Source of the DNA: Chara braunii
Taxonomy: Eukaryota > Streptophyta > Charophyceae > Charales > Characeae
Reading direction: 5' to 3'
NCBI GenBank assembly: GCA_003427395.1
Contig: BFEA01000102.1
Span: forward strand, 922,308 to 948,195
DNA length: 25,888 bases
Of this stretch, positions 18,487-25,888 are shown piece after piece (position 1 is the stretch's first letter; each line of letters begins with the position of its first letter). Made by a program: the position numbers and the translations under genes. The notes below the pieces were generated by a model, which saw only the letters and a list, made by a program, of their open reading frames with translations, searched no databases and had not been told where the DNA came from.

Positions 18487-20008
18487 TCAACCCTCCCCCG
18501 CGTCGTCCATGTCTTGTTCATCGTGTTTCATGGACTCTGCCCCACTCCCGCTCACATCCTCATTCTCCGACGACAATGAAGAGGATGCCAAAGAAGGTGC
18601 TGCTTTTGCCTCATTGTCGGTTGCTGCTGCATCAACATTAACTGCTGCCGCTGCATCATCGCCGCTTTTGTCATCGTCGATGACATTTTGTGTGTCTTTT
18701 TCTTCCTTCTTTTGGCAGTCGAACTTCTCGCTGCTTCTGCTGCAGCAGCTGCCTTTGCAACTTTCGTTTCCGCTTTCTTGGCTTTCCTTTCTGCCTGCTC
18801 TGCATTCGATGGTCGGCCCCTCTTGTGTTTCGGCTCTGCTTCTTTCGTGCCTTTCCCCTTCATTAGCGGACCCACCTCCTCCACGTCGTCCAGTTGTGCT
18901 CTCTTTTTCCACGTTTTCTGTTGTTGGATGCGTTTCACGCATCATGCACCCACGTCCCAGTTGCTCGTGCCTTCAACACCCATTCCCGTTCCTCCTCTTT
19001 GTACAACACCGAGGGCAATGGCTATGAATGGCCAGATTTCCTCCGCAGCTCCTGTTCCCGGTGTTGGCAAGGCTTTGTGCACTCGTGCCAACCCTTTTTT
19101 GGGAACCCAACGAGGGCTATGTCCTCCGCCTCACACTCTTTGTCATCCCACTTGTCATTGCGCTGCCAAGTTCGCATAAGTGGCTCCCCTCCATCCTCTT
19201 CTCCCACCTCCATGTCATCAGGCATGTCCGCTGAGTCGTCACCGTTGGACACCGCCAAAGCCACCCACATATTGTACCACTCCTCAACCTCCGCCTCCAC
19301 CGGCCGGTCATCCTCCCAAGGGATGTGGACCTCCTCCTTGGCGCCACGAGTGTGGCCCCGGATCAACTGGGTGTTTGCATTGTTGAACACGAGCTTCGAT
19401 AGTCCCTCCGGCATAAGCTCCGTGCGTCGTCTTCCAAAAATGAGCTCATGCAAGCTCCAATTTCACTCACATGTAGTGGACGAGCTTGCTTGGCCAAGCA
19501 ACCTCACTGCTTGCGGTTGGAGAATGTCCAACCTCCCCCCAAAGGCTTCCCACCACCACGCTGCCGGTTTCATGTGCGCCACTTCCGCTGCCTCTTGCGA
19601 TTGGAATGTCCCCTCGAGTTTGGTCCACTTATCGACTTGCCTGCTTAGTTCTTTTAGGACGACGTTGGCTTTCGACGCCTACGCGTAGAGCCGAATGTTG
19701 AACCCCGCACGAACCTCCCGATCCCACTGTGACAGTGCACTGTGTCGGTACTCTGGGTCAAGGAAGGCAGCTGCACAGTGCAGCTCGCTCGTCAAGAAGG
19801 ACCACCGATGCATCAGAATGTCGTCAATGTCTGCCTTCTCAGTCGGGGTCAAACAGTCGAGGCCATGCATTATCTCGACGAGCTCATCCGTCTTAAAGTA
19901 GACCTTCGACATTGTCGAACCTGGCCCATCAACCAGGCGCGACAGCTCCACAACAGGAAACATCACTGCGAGGGCCTTGTCAATATTGTCCCAAAAACCT
20001 TCCCTGAG
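18487..20008 (-). pseudogene. hAT-family transposase relic (C-terminal part)
   Basis: hAT transposases cut and paste DNA elements; the C-terminal dimerisation region is their most conserved part. On the minus strand FWDNIDKAL...PVVELSRLVDG, then HRWSFLTSELHCAAAFLDPEYR, then the dimerisation motif SSTTCE*NWSLHELIFGRRR and LVFNNANTQL are in one frame. Two in-frame stops break it: TAG after NIRLYA near 19681, and TGA at the Arg of CERNWS near 19466, which is explained by CGA to TGA. Further down, an acidic tail, an AT-hook-like KHKRGRPS and an Ala/Lys-rich stretch continue with a stop near 19022 and frame changes near 18950 and 18700. The N-terminal half (BED zinc finger and the catalytic acids) is absent. 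Homology ends at about 20008, where the GA-rich minisatellite starts. The gene is non-functional. Confidence 0.85.
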
Positions 20009-20277
20009 AAAGGAGGATGGAGGAGGAGGGAGTACCAAGTGGAAACATGGAGGATGGGAGGGGTGGATTAGCCGCGAGGATCATTAAAAAAAAAAAAAAA
20101 AAAAAGGAATGACGAAGGAGGGAGAAAGGAGGAAGAAAGGAGGAGGGAGAAATGGAGGGAGGAGGAGGGAAAGATGGAGTGAGAAAGTGAGAGGGAGAGA
20201 TGGAGGAAGAAGAAGGGAGGAAGGAGAAGGGAGGAAGGAGAAGGGAGAAAGGAGGATGGAGGAGGGAGTACCGAGTG
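20003..20277 (+). repeat. GA-rich minisatellite with poly(A), left block
   Basis: The unit starts GTACC(A/G)AGTGGA, includes GGTGGATTAGCCGCG(A/C)GGATC and ATTAAAA..., then a long GGAGGAAGGA tract. One full unit runs 20032-20267 (236 bp), preceded by the tail of another (20003-20031). The next unit start, GTACCGAGTG at 20268-20277, is interrupted by the retroelement and resumes at 25513. The poly(A) tract is at about 20085-20104. Confidence 0.8.
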
Positions 20278-20439
20278 CACGATGAAGTGTTCATGCACAT
20301 CGATCTCCACACAAGGTGAGAGTATGACAGATGACAACAGAAGGAGGGAGAATAGACCAGATGACAACAATATCCGAGCACAGGTGCGGATCGCTTAACA
20401 AAAAGAATGAGTGACAAAACCACGATGCATGGCAGCAGG

Positions 20440-20489
20440 ACCCGACGCCGCGTTTCGACCGGTCGCCAGCCGGTCTTCGTCAGGGTTCA
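20440..20489 (-). ncRNA. Hammerhead ribozyme (downstream pLTR copy)
   Basis: Minus strand: conserved core CTGACGA (20484-20478), one extra A (20477), stem II GACCGG/CCGGTC (20476-20471 with 20463-20458) around a 7-base loop, then GAAA (20457-20454). A 3-bp stem III (ACG/CGT, triloop CGG) and the cleavage triplet GTC (20447-20445) follow. Predicted cleavage is between 20445 and 20444. Stem I pairs CC..AG with GG..TC and has one A-G mismatch in this copy. A minimal stem III is typical of ribozymes in Penelope-like elements. An extra A after A9 is known from the natural plus-strand hammerhead of chrysanthemum chlorotic mottle viroid. Confidence 0.88.
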
Positions 20490-20528
20490 GAAACCTGGCT
20501 TCAGATCGCAAGACCAACAACTCTCCAG

Positions 20529-20537
20529 CTATATATA
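20529..20537 (-). promoter_or_regulatory. TATA-like box upstream of the ribozyme (3' pLTR)
   Basis: TATATATAG on the minus strand lies about 40 bases before the first base of the ribozyme stem I. Initiation 25-35 bases downstream would start just before the hammerhead, consistent with an internal pLTR promoter. Support is position and sequence only. Confidence 0.4.
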
Positions 20538-20649
20538 GTAGTACTTCTATCCTAACGCACAACTATTCGATGAATCCAGACTTAACCGACGTACCTTCAA
20601 AAAGAAGAAAAGTAAAGGGCCTATACCCCAAAAAAGCAATTCTCAACCC

Positions 20650-23584
20650 CTACGGCCTTCCTTCAGATCTTGAAAAGGGCCCGAACCGATGGGCTTGTGT
20701 GGCCCAACTACAGCCCTTCCAATTTGTAAAGCATCTCACCCATTCTTTCCACAACCCATCAAATGTATTGGAAAAATTACCCAATGCTTGGTCGAAATAT
20801 TGATCTGGAAAGTTACGAACTCTAAGTTCTACCTTCAATGTCAATAAAAAACACGCTTCTGCACCTGGCATATTGTTCCTGCTTCTTGCCCTGTGTAGAA
20901 AGGAAACAATGACGACCATCTTTTGTTGTTTCAAAGAATAAGACTCGAAGTCTTGCAGACTCTGGAAGACTACCCCTTTGTCCAGTATGTGTCTTTGATT
21001 CTTATGAGTGACTGCACATAGGATCTTCGCTGGATTATGAAAAACTTTAACCACGCAGCCCAAATAGTCCCATACGTCATCTTCGCTAGTTCTTTCTAGT
21101 GTTAATTTGTCATCGTAACATCCACTGAAGCGAGCTATCTTCTCATGCGCACACCACTTGGATATCATTGAACGCTTATCGTACTTCATAAAAACGAACA
21201 CATCATCGATTAGTCTAACTCCTGTAAACATCCTATCCTTCTCGCCCAACGACTTGATAAAGCAGTACTCATTGTGAATACATAACAGACAAGCTAAAGT
21301 CGGACTGGCAGGTTTCCCCATTGGGATCCCCAATACATGTTGTAACACCACCCCCATACACATTGTGAATGTATTGGCCAGATCGAATACTACAATACTA
21401 ATTAGTTTCGAGACCTTCAGGGCACACCAACCTTCAGGAGCCTTGTTGGCTTTAGACAGTCTTGCTCCCTTCCCCTTCGTCTGACCAAAACGCGGTCGAC
21501 CCCTTTCTTTTCGAACCAGGGAACAAGCCATTCAACGGCACAGATGATCGATTCATGGGGAAGATTCGAAAACATTTCTTTCACGTCGAAACTTGCGACA
21601 ATCACTTCTTCTTGCGGACCAATAGAGAGATTGAAATTTGAAAGGTGTTGAAGCCTTGAAGGAGATTGTTGGTAAACTTCATATTAAAATTACTATTGGC
21701 AGGAAGAGACCATAACAAGAAATTGATACCTTTAGAGATTAGTTTACTTAAACGCGACAAAGGATCAGACGACGATGGACAGATAGGTCTCCATCTCTCG
21801 ATATCTTTGTGTTTGGGCATAGCATAGGTTTTTCCTAATTCGCTCTTGTAATCCCATCTTACGATCTTCTGAAATTTATTACGAAAATATTATGCCTTAA
21901 TGTTATCGATAACGGATTTCTCTCCTTGTTCAATCGTCAAAAACCCATCGTTTCCTAAAAACAGTTTGTGCAGCCCGGTACGGTAAACCTCAGGACAATA
22001 GACAAGGGAATCTTCGGGATTATGGTCAATAGCACAGACCACCAATCCCTCTAGCTTAGCACTCCATTGTTTGACGACGTTGAGGCCAGAGTTGAGGAAT
22101 CTATCCTGCACCTGCTGTCGTAAGAAGCATTTCTTCAGATCTGTACTGGAGATATTAAAGTGAGTAGTATCGTTTTGGACCAAGCATAGAGAACGGCGGA
22201 CCGAGTTGGAAAGGATATTGATATCAGAACGTAGATTAGGATAAGGTATATTACGAGAATTTTTGGGGATTGGATGGATATCGAGGGATGATAGTCGGTA
22301 GACAACATGACCTTTGGTATTACGAGTAAACAGCGAGGGAGAATTCAAACATGAACAAGACAGACAGTCATTGCTAGCGACTTTCCTAAAGTTGTGAATG
22401 TAATCAGTCACTGACTTGTTTTTGGGATAAACCACCTTCAGTCTCCTACATATGATCTCCTTAAGTGGTTTCCTTATGGAAGAATTCCGCACTGCACGAA
22501 CACAAAACTTCCGAAATCTTGACTTTGAGAGACTAACATCAAAAGGAACTCTGGCAATTGGTTTGACTCTGATACTGAACTTATACTTCGTTTGGAACAC
22601 TCTGGAAATTACGCACCATAGCGTAGTCCTACTGTCCTTCTTTGAAAAGGCATGAATAGCAGAATATGCATTCAACAATTCATCAAAACTCTGCAGATAC
22701 CACTTCTTTCGAGTAGCAGGCTGAGAAAGTAACGGAACTAAGGCTTGCTTCCTACTCAGAAAACGTGAACAAAAACAACTGAGTCAAGTTAGTAAACTGC
22801 AATATCCTACCTGGTACCAACGATGCTCTAGCAACCTTCAACACACAAGTTTCGTGCTCGGACTTGACCGTCATAGATCCGTATTTACGTTTCAGAACCT
22901 TCCATCTGTCGCAAAGGTCATTACCCCCAGTACATCGCAATGAAAACGATGACAAATGCTTATCAAAAGCTTCATCCAAGATCTTGCCGAGCATAACTGA
23001 TGACGTGCCAAATGACGAATGAAAATTCACAAGTGCAGTATGACTACGACTGCCACTATCTATATCTCTGCATGCCCTTAAACGAGCGGCCTTCTTATTA
23101 CGCTCCTTACACCATGGTTCCTATTACCGTTAGTCCTAGTCTGACCTGGATTATTTAAAAAAGGCGAAAAAGTACGAATGAAATATTTATCAACATCCAA
23201 CAAATCTTCAGCGGACGGGTGAGTGATTGGCAAGGCTACGTAACTCTCAACCCCGTATCTCCTTAACCATCGATACAATCTGTGGTTCCGAATATTCCCT
23301 TCCCTTCCCTTATATTGTGTCCGCTGTATGTGTTCTTTCCATCGTACATCTAATGATCATGAACTACATCCTATGTAGGTATGCTTGGACCAAGGAGAGA
23401 TAAGAACGTAAACCAAAGGACCGGGACAAGATCCGAAGTCGTACCGAGATCGAGCAAGCGCAAAAATAAACGGAGCGAACTTGTTGCCCCAAGTTAAAGC
23501 AGAGAACAGAATCAGAAGAATAACATAACATCGGAAGAGTGAGTTGAGACTGGGTAAACGCAACTTATCACCACATCTTCTCAA
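20650..23584 (-). pseudogene. ORF2: GIY-YIG endonuclease + reverse transcriptase, disrupted
   Basis: The intact protein would nick the target DNA and prime cDNA synthesis. N-terminal GIY-YIG: VYVL...TYIGC (near 23400-23370), then DVRWKEH, NHRLYRWLRRYG, and a late E...FSPFLNN; a TGA at 23357-23359 interrupts it just after the YIG motif. A linker (about 23030-21890) has CLSCSC...GHV, possibly zinc-binding. RT: PKHKDIERWRPI, motif A FDVKEMF (near 21590) with its Asp, motif B GIPMGKPASP (21330-21301), motif C RLIDD with both Asp (DD at 21207-21202). Damage: TGA 23357, frameshift near 23105, frameshift near 22770, TAA 21890, frameshifts near 21640 and 21490. The true start is uncertain; an ATG at 23584 precedes the endonuclease. 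The stop lies inside the 3' pLTR. Confidence 0.85.
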
Positions 23585-23637
23585 AACCCGTATGGTGTTG
23601 AGGTAGGAAAAAATAGCACTGGCGCCCGGAACCGGTC

Positions 23638-24873
23638 TTATGGAGATTCTTCAGTTGCCGTTTCATCAGTGGAAGTGCCAGCCGCATCAGCATAAACACC
23701 ATCTCCCGTGTCTTCCTCCTCCTGGTCCTGATCTTCATCGTCGCCGACTAACTTCCTTTTGACCGTACGTTCGTAAACCCTTGTTGCATAGATATCAGCT
23801 AGCCCTCCTGCTGTCTTCTTCACACCGCCGTATTCGATTCCTTCTTCCTTACAAAGTTCCTCCAATGATACAATTAATCCGCTCCTTTAGAGCCGAGATC
23901 TCTCGCTCCGCCATGTCTTTCAAGTCGCGAACCTGTCGGTAAGCCTTAGTGAGCTTAGCCCAATCGGCCGGGGTTCGACAACCTTCGCCTTGCTTTGACT
24001 TTCCTCGGGCTGGTTCCACCGGAGGGCTTTTCTCCGTGATCGCTTCCGAGCCGCGCTTACTCCCCCGCTTCAGCTGTTCCATCTCGTTCTTCAGCGACAA
24101 TAAGTCATGCACGATCGCTTGATTATCCGCCTTGAGGGAATCCAATTCCCTATTAGTTCTCCCCGAAGCCTGCTTGATCAGCTCTTCATTCTCTCGTTTT
24201 GGCGATCGACCTCCTCCTCGATTCTCTGTCTTTCAATCTGTTCCCTCGCAGCGGCATCCTCTTTTCGCCATCGATTCTCCCATTCCCTGCTCTGAGCTTC
24301 ACTGCTGATGCCCACAGTCGTACCTTGATTGGAGCCTGCTTTCTTCCCCAACACCTGATCACAAACTTCTTTCATATTGTCTTTAACCATTCTCCCAATG
24401 GATCGTTCAAAATCCTCCCTCTCCTTCTTCGCTTTGCTTCGTTCTTCCTCCACTTGCTGTAACTTCTTTAGCTCTTCCTCCTCCCTCAATTTTTGTTCCC
24501 TCGCTTGCTTCTCTCTCTCTTTATTATCCATCTCCTCGGAGTACCAACTCCAAACTCTGTTAAATTTGTCTTCCTTTTCTCTCTCCCGATTCTCAGCCCA
24601 CCAACCATTATGCGTTATTCCATATCCTTGATTAGAACCGGTCCGGGTAGCTTCCCGTCGACCACCGTTCGCCGCCGGCGCTCTGTATGGAACAATCGCG
24701 TTCGGAGCGGGCAGCAGCCCGTCAATATCCTGAGGCGCCGGTTCTCGATTCGCATCACCTCTATTGCCGCCTAACAAAGCGGCGACATTCGGGATCTGCC
24801 GAAGCTGGCAGTCCCTAATGAAATGCCCGGGTTGCTTGCAATGATGGCATACCTGGGGGGCTCCGTGATTCAT
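23638..24873 (-). pseudogene. ORF1: gag-like protein with CCHC zinc knuckle and coiled coil, frameshifted
   Basis: It starts at ATG 24873 and at residues 9-22 has CHHCKQPGHFIRDC, a C-x2-C-x4-H-x4-C zinc knuckle of the kind that binds nucleic acid in retroelement gag proteins. A Pro/Ala/Gly-rich linker and a long Glu/Lys/Arg-rich predicted coiled coil follow. Two frame changes, near 24190 and near 23860, split the frame; between them is a second Leu-heptad-like stretch (DLLSLKNEMEQLK, ADWAKLTKAYRQVRDL). The C-terminus is strongly acidic (DDEDQDQEEEDTGD) and ends at 23638. ORF2 begins about 50 bases later in another frame. The presumed role is RNA packaging or chaperoning for retrotransposition. 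An upstream ORF of this type is not a standard part of classical Penelope elements. Confidence 0.75.
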
Positions 24874-25066
24874 ACCGACTGACTAGATCGACAGCGGAAA
24901 GAGAATAGACGAAGAAAGTATATGGGAAGAACGTGAGGAGACGATGATACCCAAACGGGTAAGTGACCAGTAACAGTTCAACTGCTATGTACGGCAAGAG
25001 GACACTGATCATCGCAATCATTCGAAACGTAGAACACTGCTACGACGGTTATTGCGTATAATGAAG
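24874..25066 (-). other. Leader between 5' pLTR and ORF1
   Basis: About 190 bases with no extended frame of its own. It would be the 5' untranslated region of the ribozyme-processed element RNA. Confidence 0.5.
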
Positions 25067-25226
25067 CACGATGAAGTGTTCATGCACATTGATCTCCACA
25101 CAAGGTGAGAGTATGACAGGTGATGACAAAAGGAGGGAGAATAGACCAGACAACAACAATATCCGAGCACAGGTGCGCATCGCTTAACAAAAAGAATAAG
25201 TGACAAAACCACGATGCATGGCGGCG

Positions 25227-25278
25227 CGACCCGACGCTGCGTTTCAACCGGTCGCCGGCTGGTCTTCGTCAGGGGTCA
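25227..25278 (-). ncRNA. Hammerhead ribozyme (upstream pLTR copy)
   Basis: Minus strand: core CTGACGA (25272-25266), extra A (25265), stem II GACCAG/CCGGTT with one A-C mismatch and one G-T wobble, then GAAA (25245-25242). A 3-bp stem III (triloop CAG) and the GTC triplet (25235-25233) follow, with cleavage expected between 25233 and 25232. Stem I is better here than in the other copy: CCCAGT with GGGTCG gives five Watson-Crick pairs plus one wobble. All core nucleotides are kept although both flanking stems have drifted. Cleavage here would set the 5' end of the element RNA. Confidence 0.88.
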
Positions 25279-25318
25279 GAAACCTGGCTTCAGATGGTGA
25301 GACCAACAACTCTCCAAC

Positions 25319-25328
25319 CATATATATT
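25319..25328 (-). promoter_or_regulatory. TATA-like box upstream of the ribozyme (5' pLTR)
   Basis: AATATATATG on the minus strand sits at the same place relative to the ribozyme as the box in the other pLTR. In this copy it would drive transcription through the ribozyme, the leader and both ORFs. Confidence 0.4.
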
Positions 25329-25512
25329 ACACCTTCTATCCTAACGCACAACTATTCAATGAATCCAGACTTAACCAACGTACCTTCAAAAAGAAGAAAA
25401 GTCAAGGGCCTATACCCGGAAAAAGCAATCCTCAACCCCTATGGCCTTCCTTCATCTTGAAAAGGGCCCGAACCGATGGGCTTGTCTGACCCAACTACAG
25501 CCCTTCCAATTC

Positions 25513-25888
25513 GTACCGCGTGGACACGTGGAGGATGGGATGGGTGGATTAGCCGCGCGGATCATTAAAAAAAAAAAGAAAGGAGTGACGAAGGAGGAAG
25601 AAAGGAGGAGGGAGAAATGGAGGGAAGAAGAGGGAAAGATGGACTGAGAGAAAGTGAGAGAGGAGGAGGGTGAGATGGAGGAAGAAGAAGGGAGGAAGGA
25701 GAAGGGAGGACGGAGAAGGGAGAAAGGAGGATGGAGAAGGAGGGAGTACCGAGTGGACAGGTGGACGATGGGAGGGTGGATTAGTCGCGCGGATCATTAA
25801 GGAAAAAAAAAAAAAAAAAGAGAGAGAGAGGAAGGAGGGAGAAAGGGAGAGAGAGAGCCACGATCGGGAAGAGAGATAGAGAGCCACA
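25513..25888 (+). repeat. GA-rich minisatellite with poly(A), right block
   Basis: A full unit at 25513-25745 (233 bp) and a second starting at 25746 that runs off the window end. Each has GTACCG(A/C)GTGGACA, TGGATTAG(C/T)CGCGCGGATC, a poly(A)-like run (about 25567-25577 and 25802-25819), then a GGAGGAAGAA tract. It continues the block at 20003-20277, from which it is separated by the retroelement. Confidence 0.8.

Larger units (their letters stand above)
20278..20724 (-). repeat. Downstream (3') pseudo-LTR of the retroelement
   Basis: It matches 25067-25511 in the same orientation. The two copies differ by scattered substitutions and one 2-bp gap near 20667, so lengths are 447 and 445. It includes the hammerhead ribozyme, a TATA-like box and the last codons of ORF2 (HRFGPF...). 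The matching plus-strand frames in both copies, with an SKRRKVKG word, are antisense shadows. Confidence 0.9.
25067..25511 (-). repeat. Upstream (5') pseudo-LTR of the retroelement
   Basis: Direct copy of 20278-20724. It holds a remnant of the ORF2 3' end, as expected when Penelope-like elements insert as partial tandem copies. The sequence joins the ORF1 leader at 25066 and the target duplication at 25513. Confidence 0.9.
20278..25512 (-). mobile_element. Penelope-like retroelement, N-terminal GIY-YIG type
   Basis: A 5.2-kb minus-strand element bounded by 445-447-bp direct repeats (pseudo-LTRs) and an imperfect 10-bp target-site duplication, GTACCGAGTG (20268-20277) and GTACCGCGTG (25513-25522). 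In transcription order it has: upstream pLTR with TATA-like box and hammerhead ribozyme, about 190 bases of leader, ORF1 (CCHC zinc knuckle and coiled coil), ORF2 (GIY-YIG endonuclease, linker, reverse transcriptase), then the downstream pLTR, which overlaps the end of ORF2. Pseudo-LTRs and hammerhead ribozymes are known hallmarks of Penelope-like elements. GIY-YIG N-terminal to RT is the permuted arrangement described for the Chlamys/Naiad clade. Both ORFs are broken, so the copy is not autonomous. Confidence 0.85.

Noticed and set aside
18487-18945. Separate host gene for an acidic, AT-hook-containing nuclear protein
   Set aside because: It lies directly downstream of the hAT dimerisation domain on the same strand and is split over two frames, so it is more simply read as the decayed transposase tail.
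20411-20803. Conserved plus-strand frame with an SKRRKVKG nuclear-localisation-like word, also at 25200-25460
   Set aside because: It is antisense to the pseudo-LTR and shared only because the pLTR is duplicated.

Overview
The window looks like repeat-dominated nuclear DNA of a green eukaryote, most probably a streptophyte (charophyte-type) alga. It contains microsatellites, poly(A) and poly(G) tracts, decayed transposons, intron-like signals and a fragment of plastid rpoB whose protein is clearly of the streptophyte plastid type. The combination of a hAT relic and a zinc-knuckle/GIY-YIG/reverse-transcriptase element suggests a Chara-like genome; that assignment is inference. I see no bacterial operons, rRNA genes, CRISPR arrays or intact host genes. 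At the extreme left (1-103) there may be the 3' end of one host exon.

Layout. 1-5150: mostly non-coding, with a purine tract, a striking run of short hairpins (about 815-1100), degenerate GATA/GATG repeats (2400-2740), and GC-rich palindromic clusters that sit next to A- or T-rich tails (2840-3380). 5148-6270: an 83-base G run abutting a large foldback element with about 350-bp inverted arms and a third, diverged copy. 6270-9240: nothing convincing apart from small duplications. 9240-10020: a 105-bp tandem repeat broken by a Nextera/Tn5 mosaic-end junction, which is an assembly artefact. 10020-13960: no gene; a 91-bp tandem duplication and a degenerate roughly 60-80-bp repeat. 14060-14800: nine copies of a conserved hairpin whose outer arms change but often still pair. 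15040-15660: five copies of a 122-124-bp repeat. 15885-16109: rpoB fragment of plastid origin. 16110-18480: microsatellites and hairpins.

18480-25888: a nested transposon complex. On the minus strand a decayed hAT transposase C-terminal half is cut off by a GA-rich, poly(A)-containing minisatellite of about 235 bp. Into a minisatellite unit has inserted a 5.2-kb Penelope-like retroelement (20278-25512, minus strand). It has 445-447-bp direct pseudo-LTRs, an imperfect 10-bp target-site duplication, a hammerhead ribozyme in each pseudo-LTR, a TATA-like box just upstream of each ribozyme, a zinc-knuckle/coiled-coil ORF1, and an ORF2 with GIY-YIG endonuclease placed N-terminal to the reverse transcriptase. 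Both ORFs carry frameshifts or stops, so this copy is dead for protein. The ribozyme cores still look intact.

The most interesting items are the Penelope-like element with its hammerhead ribozymes and gag-like ORF1, the covarying hairpin array at 14.06-14.81 kb, the foldback/poly(G) element, and the library-adapter artefact at 9829-9866.
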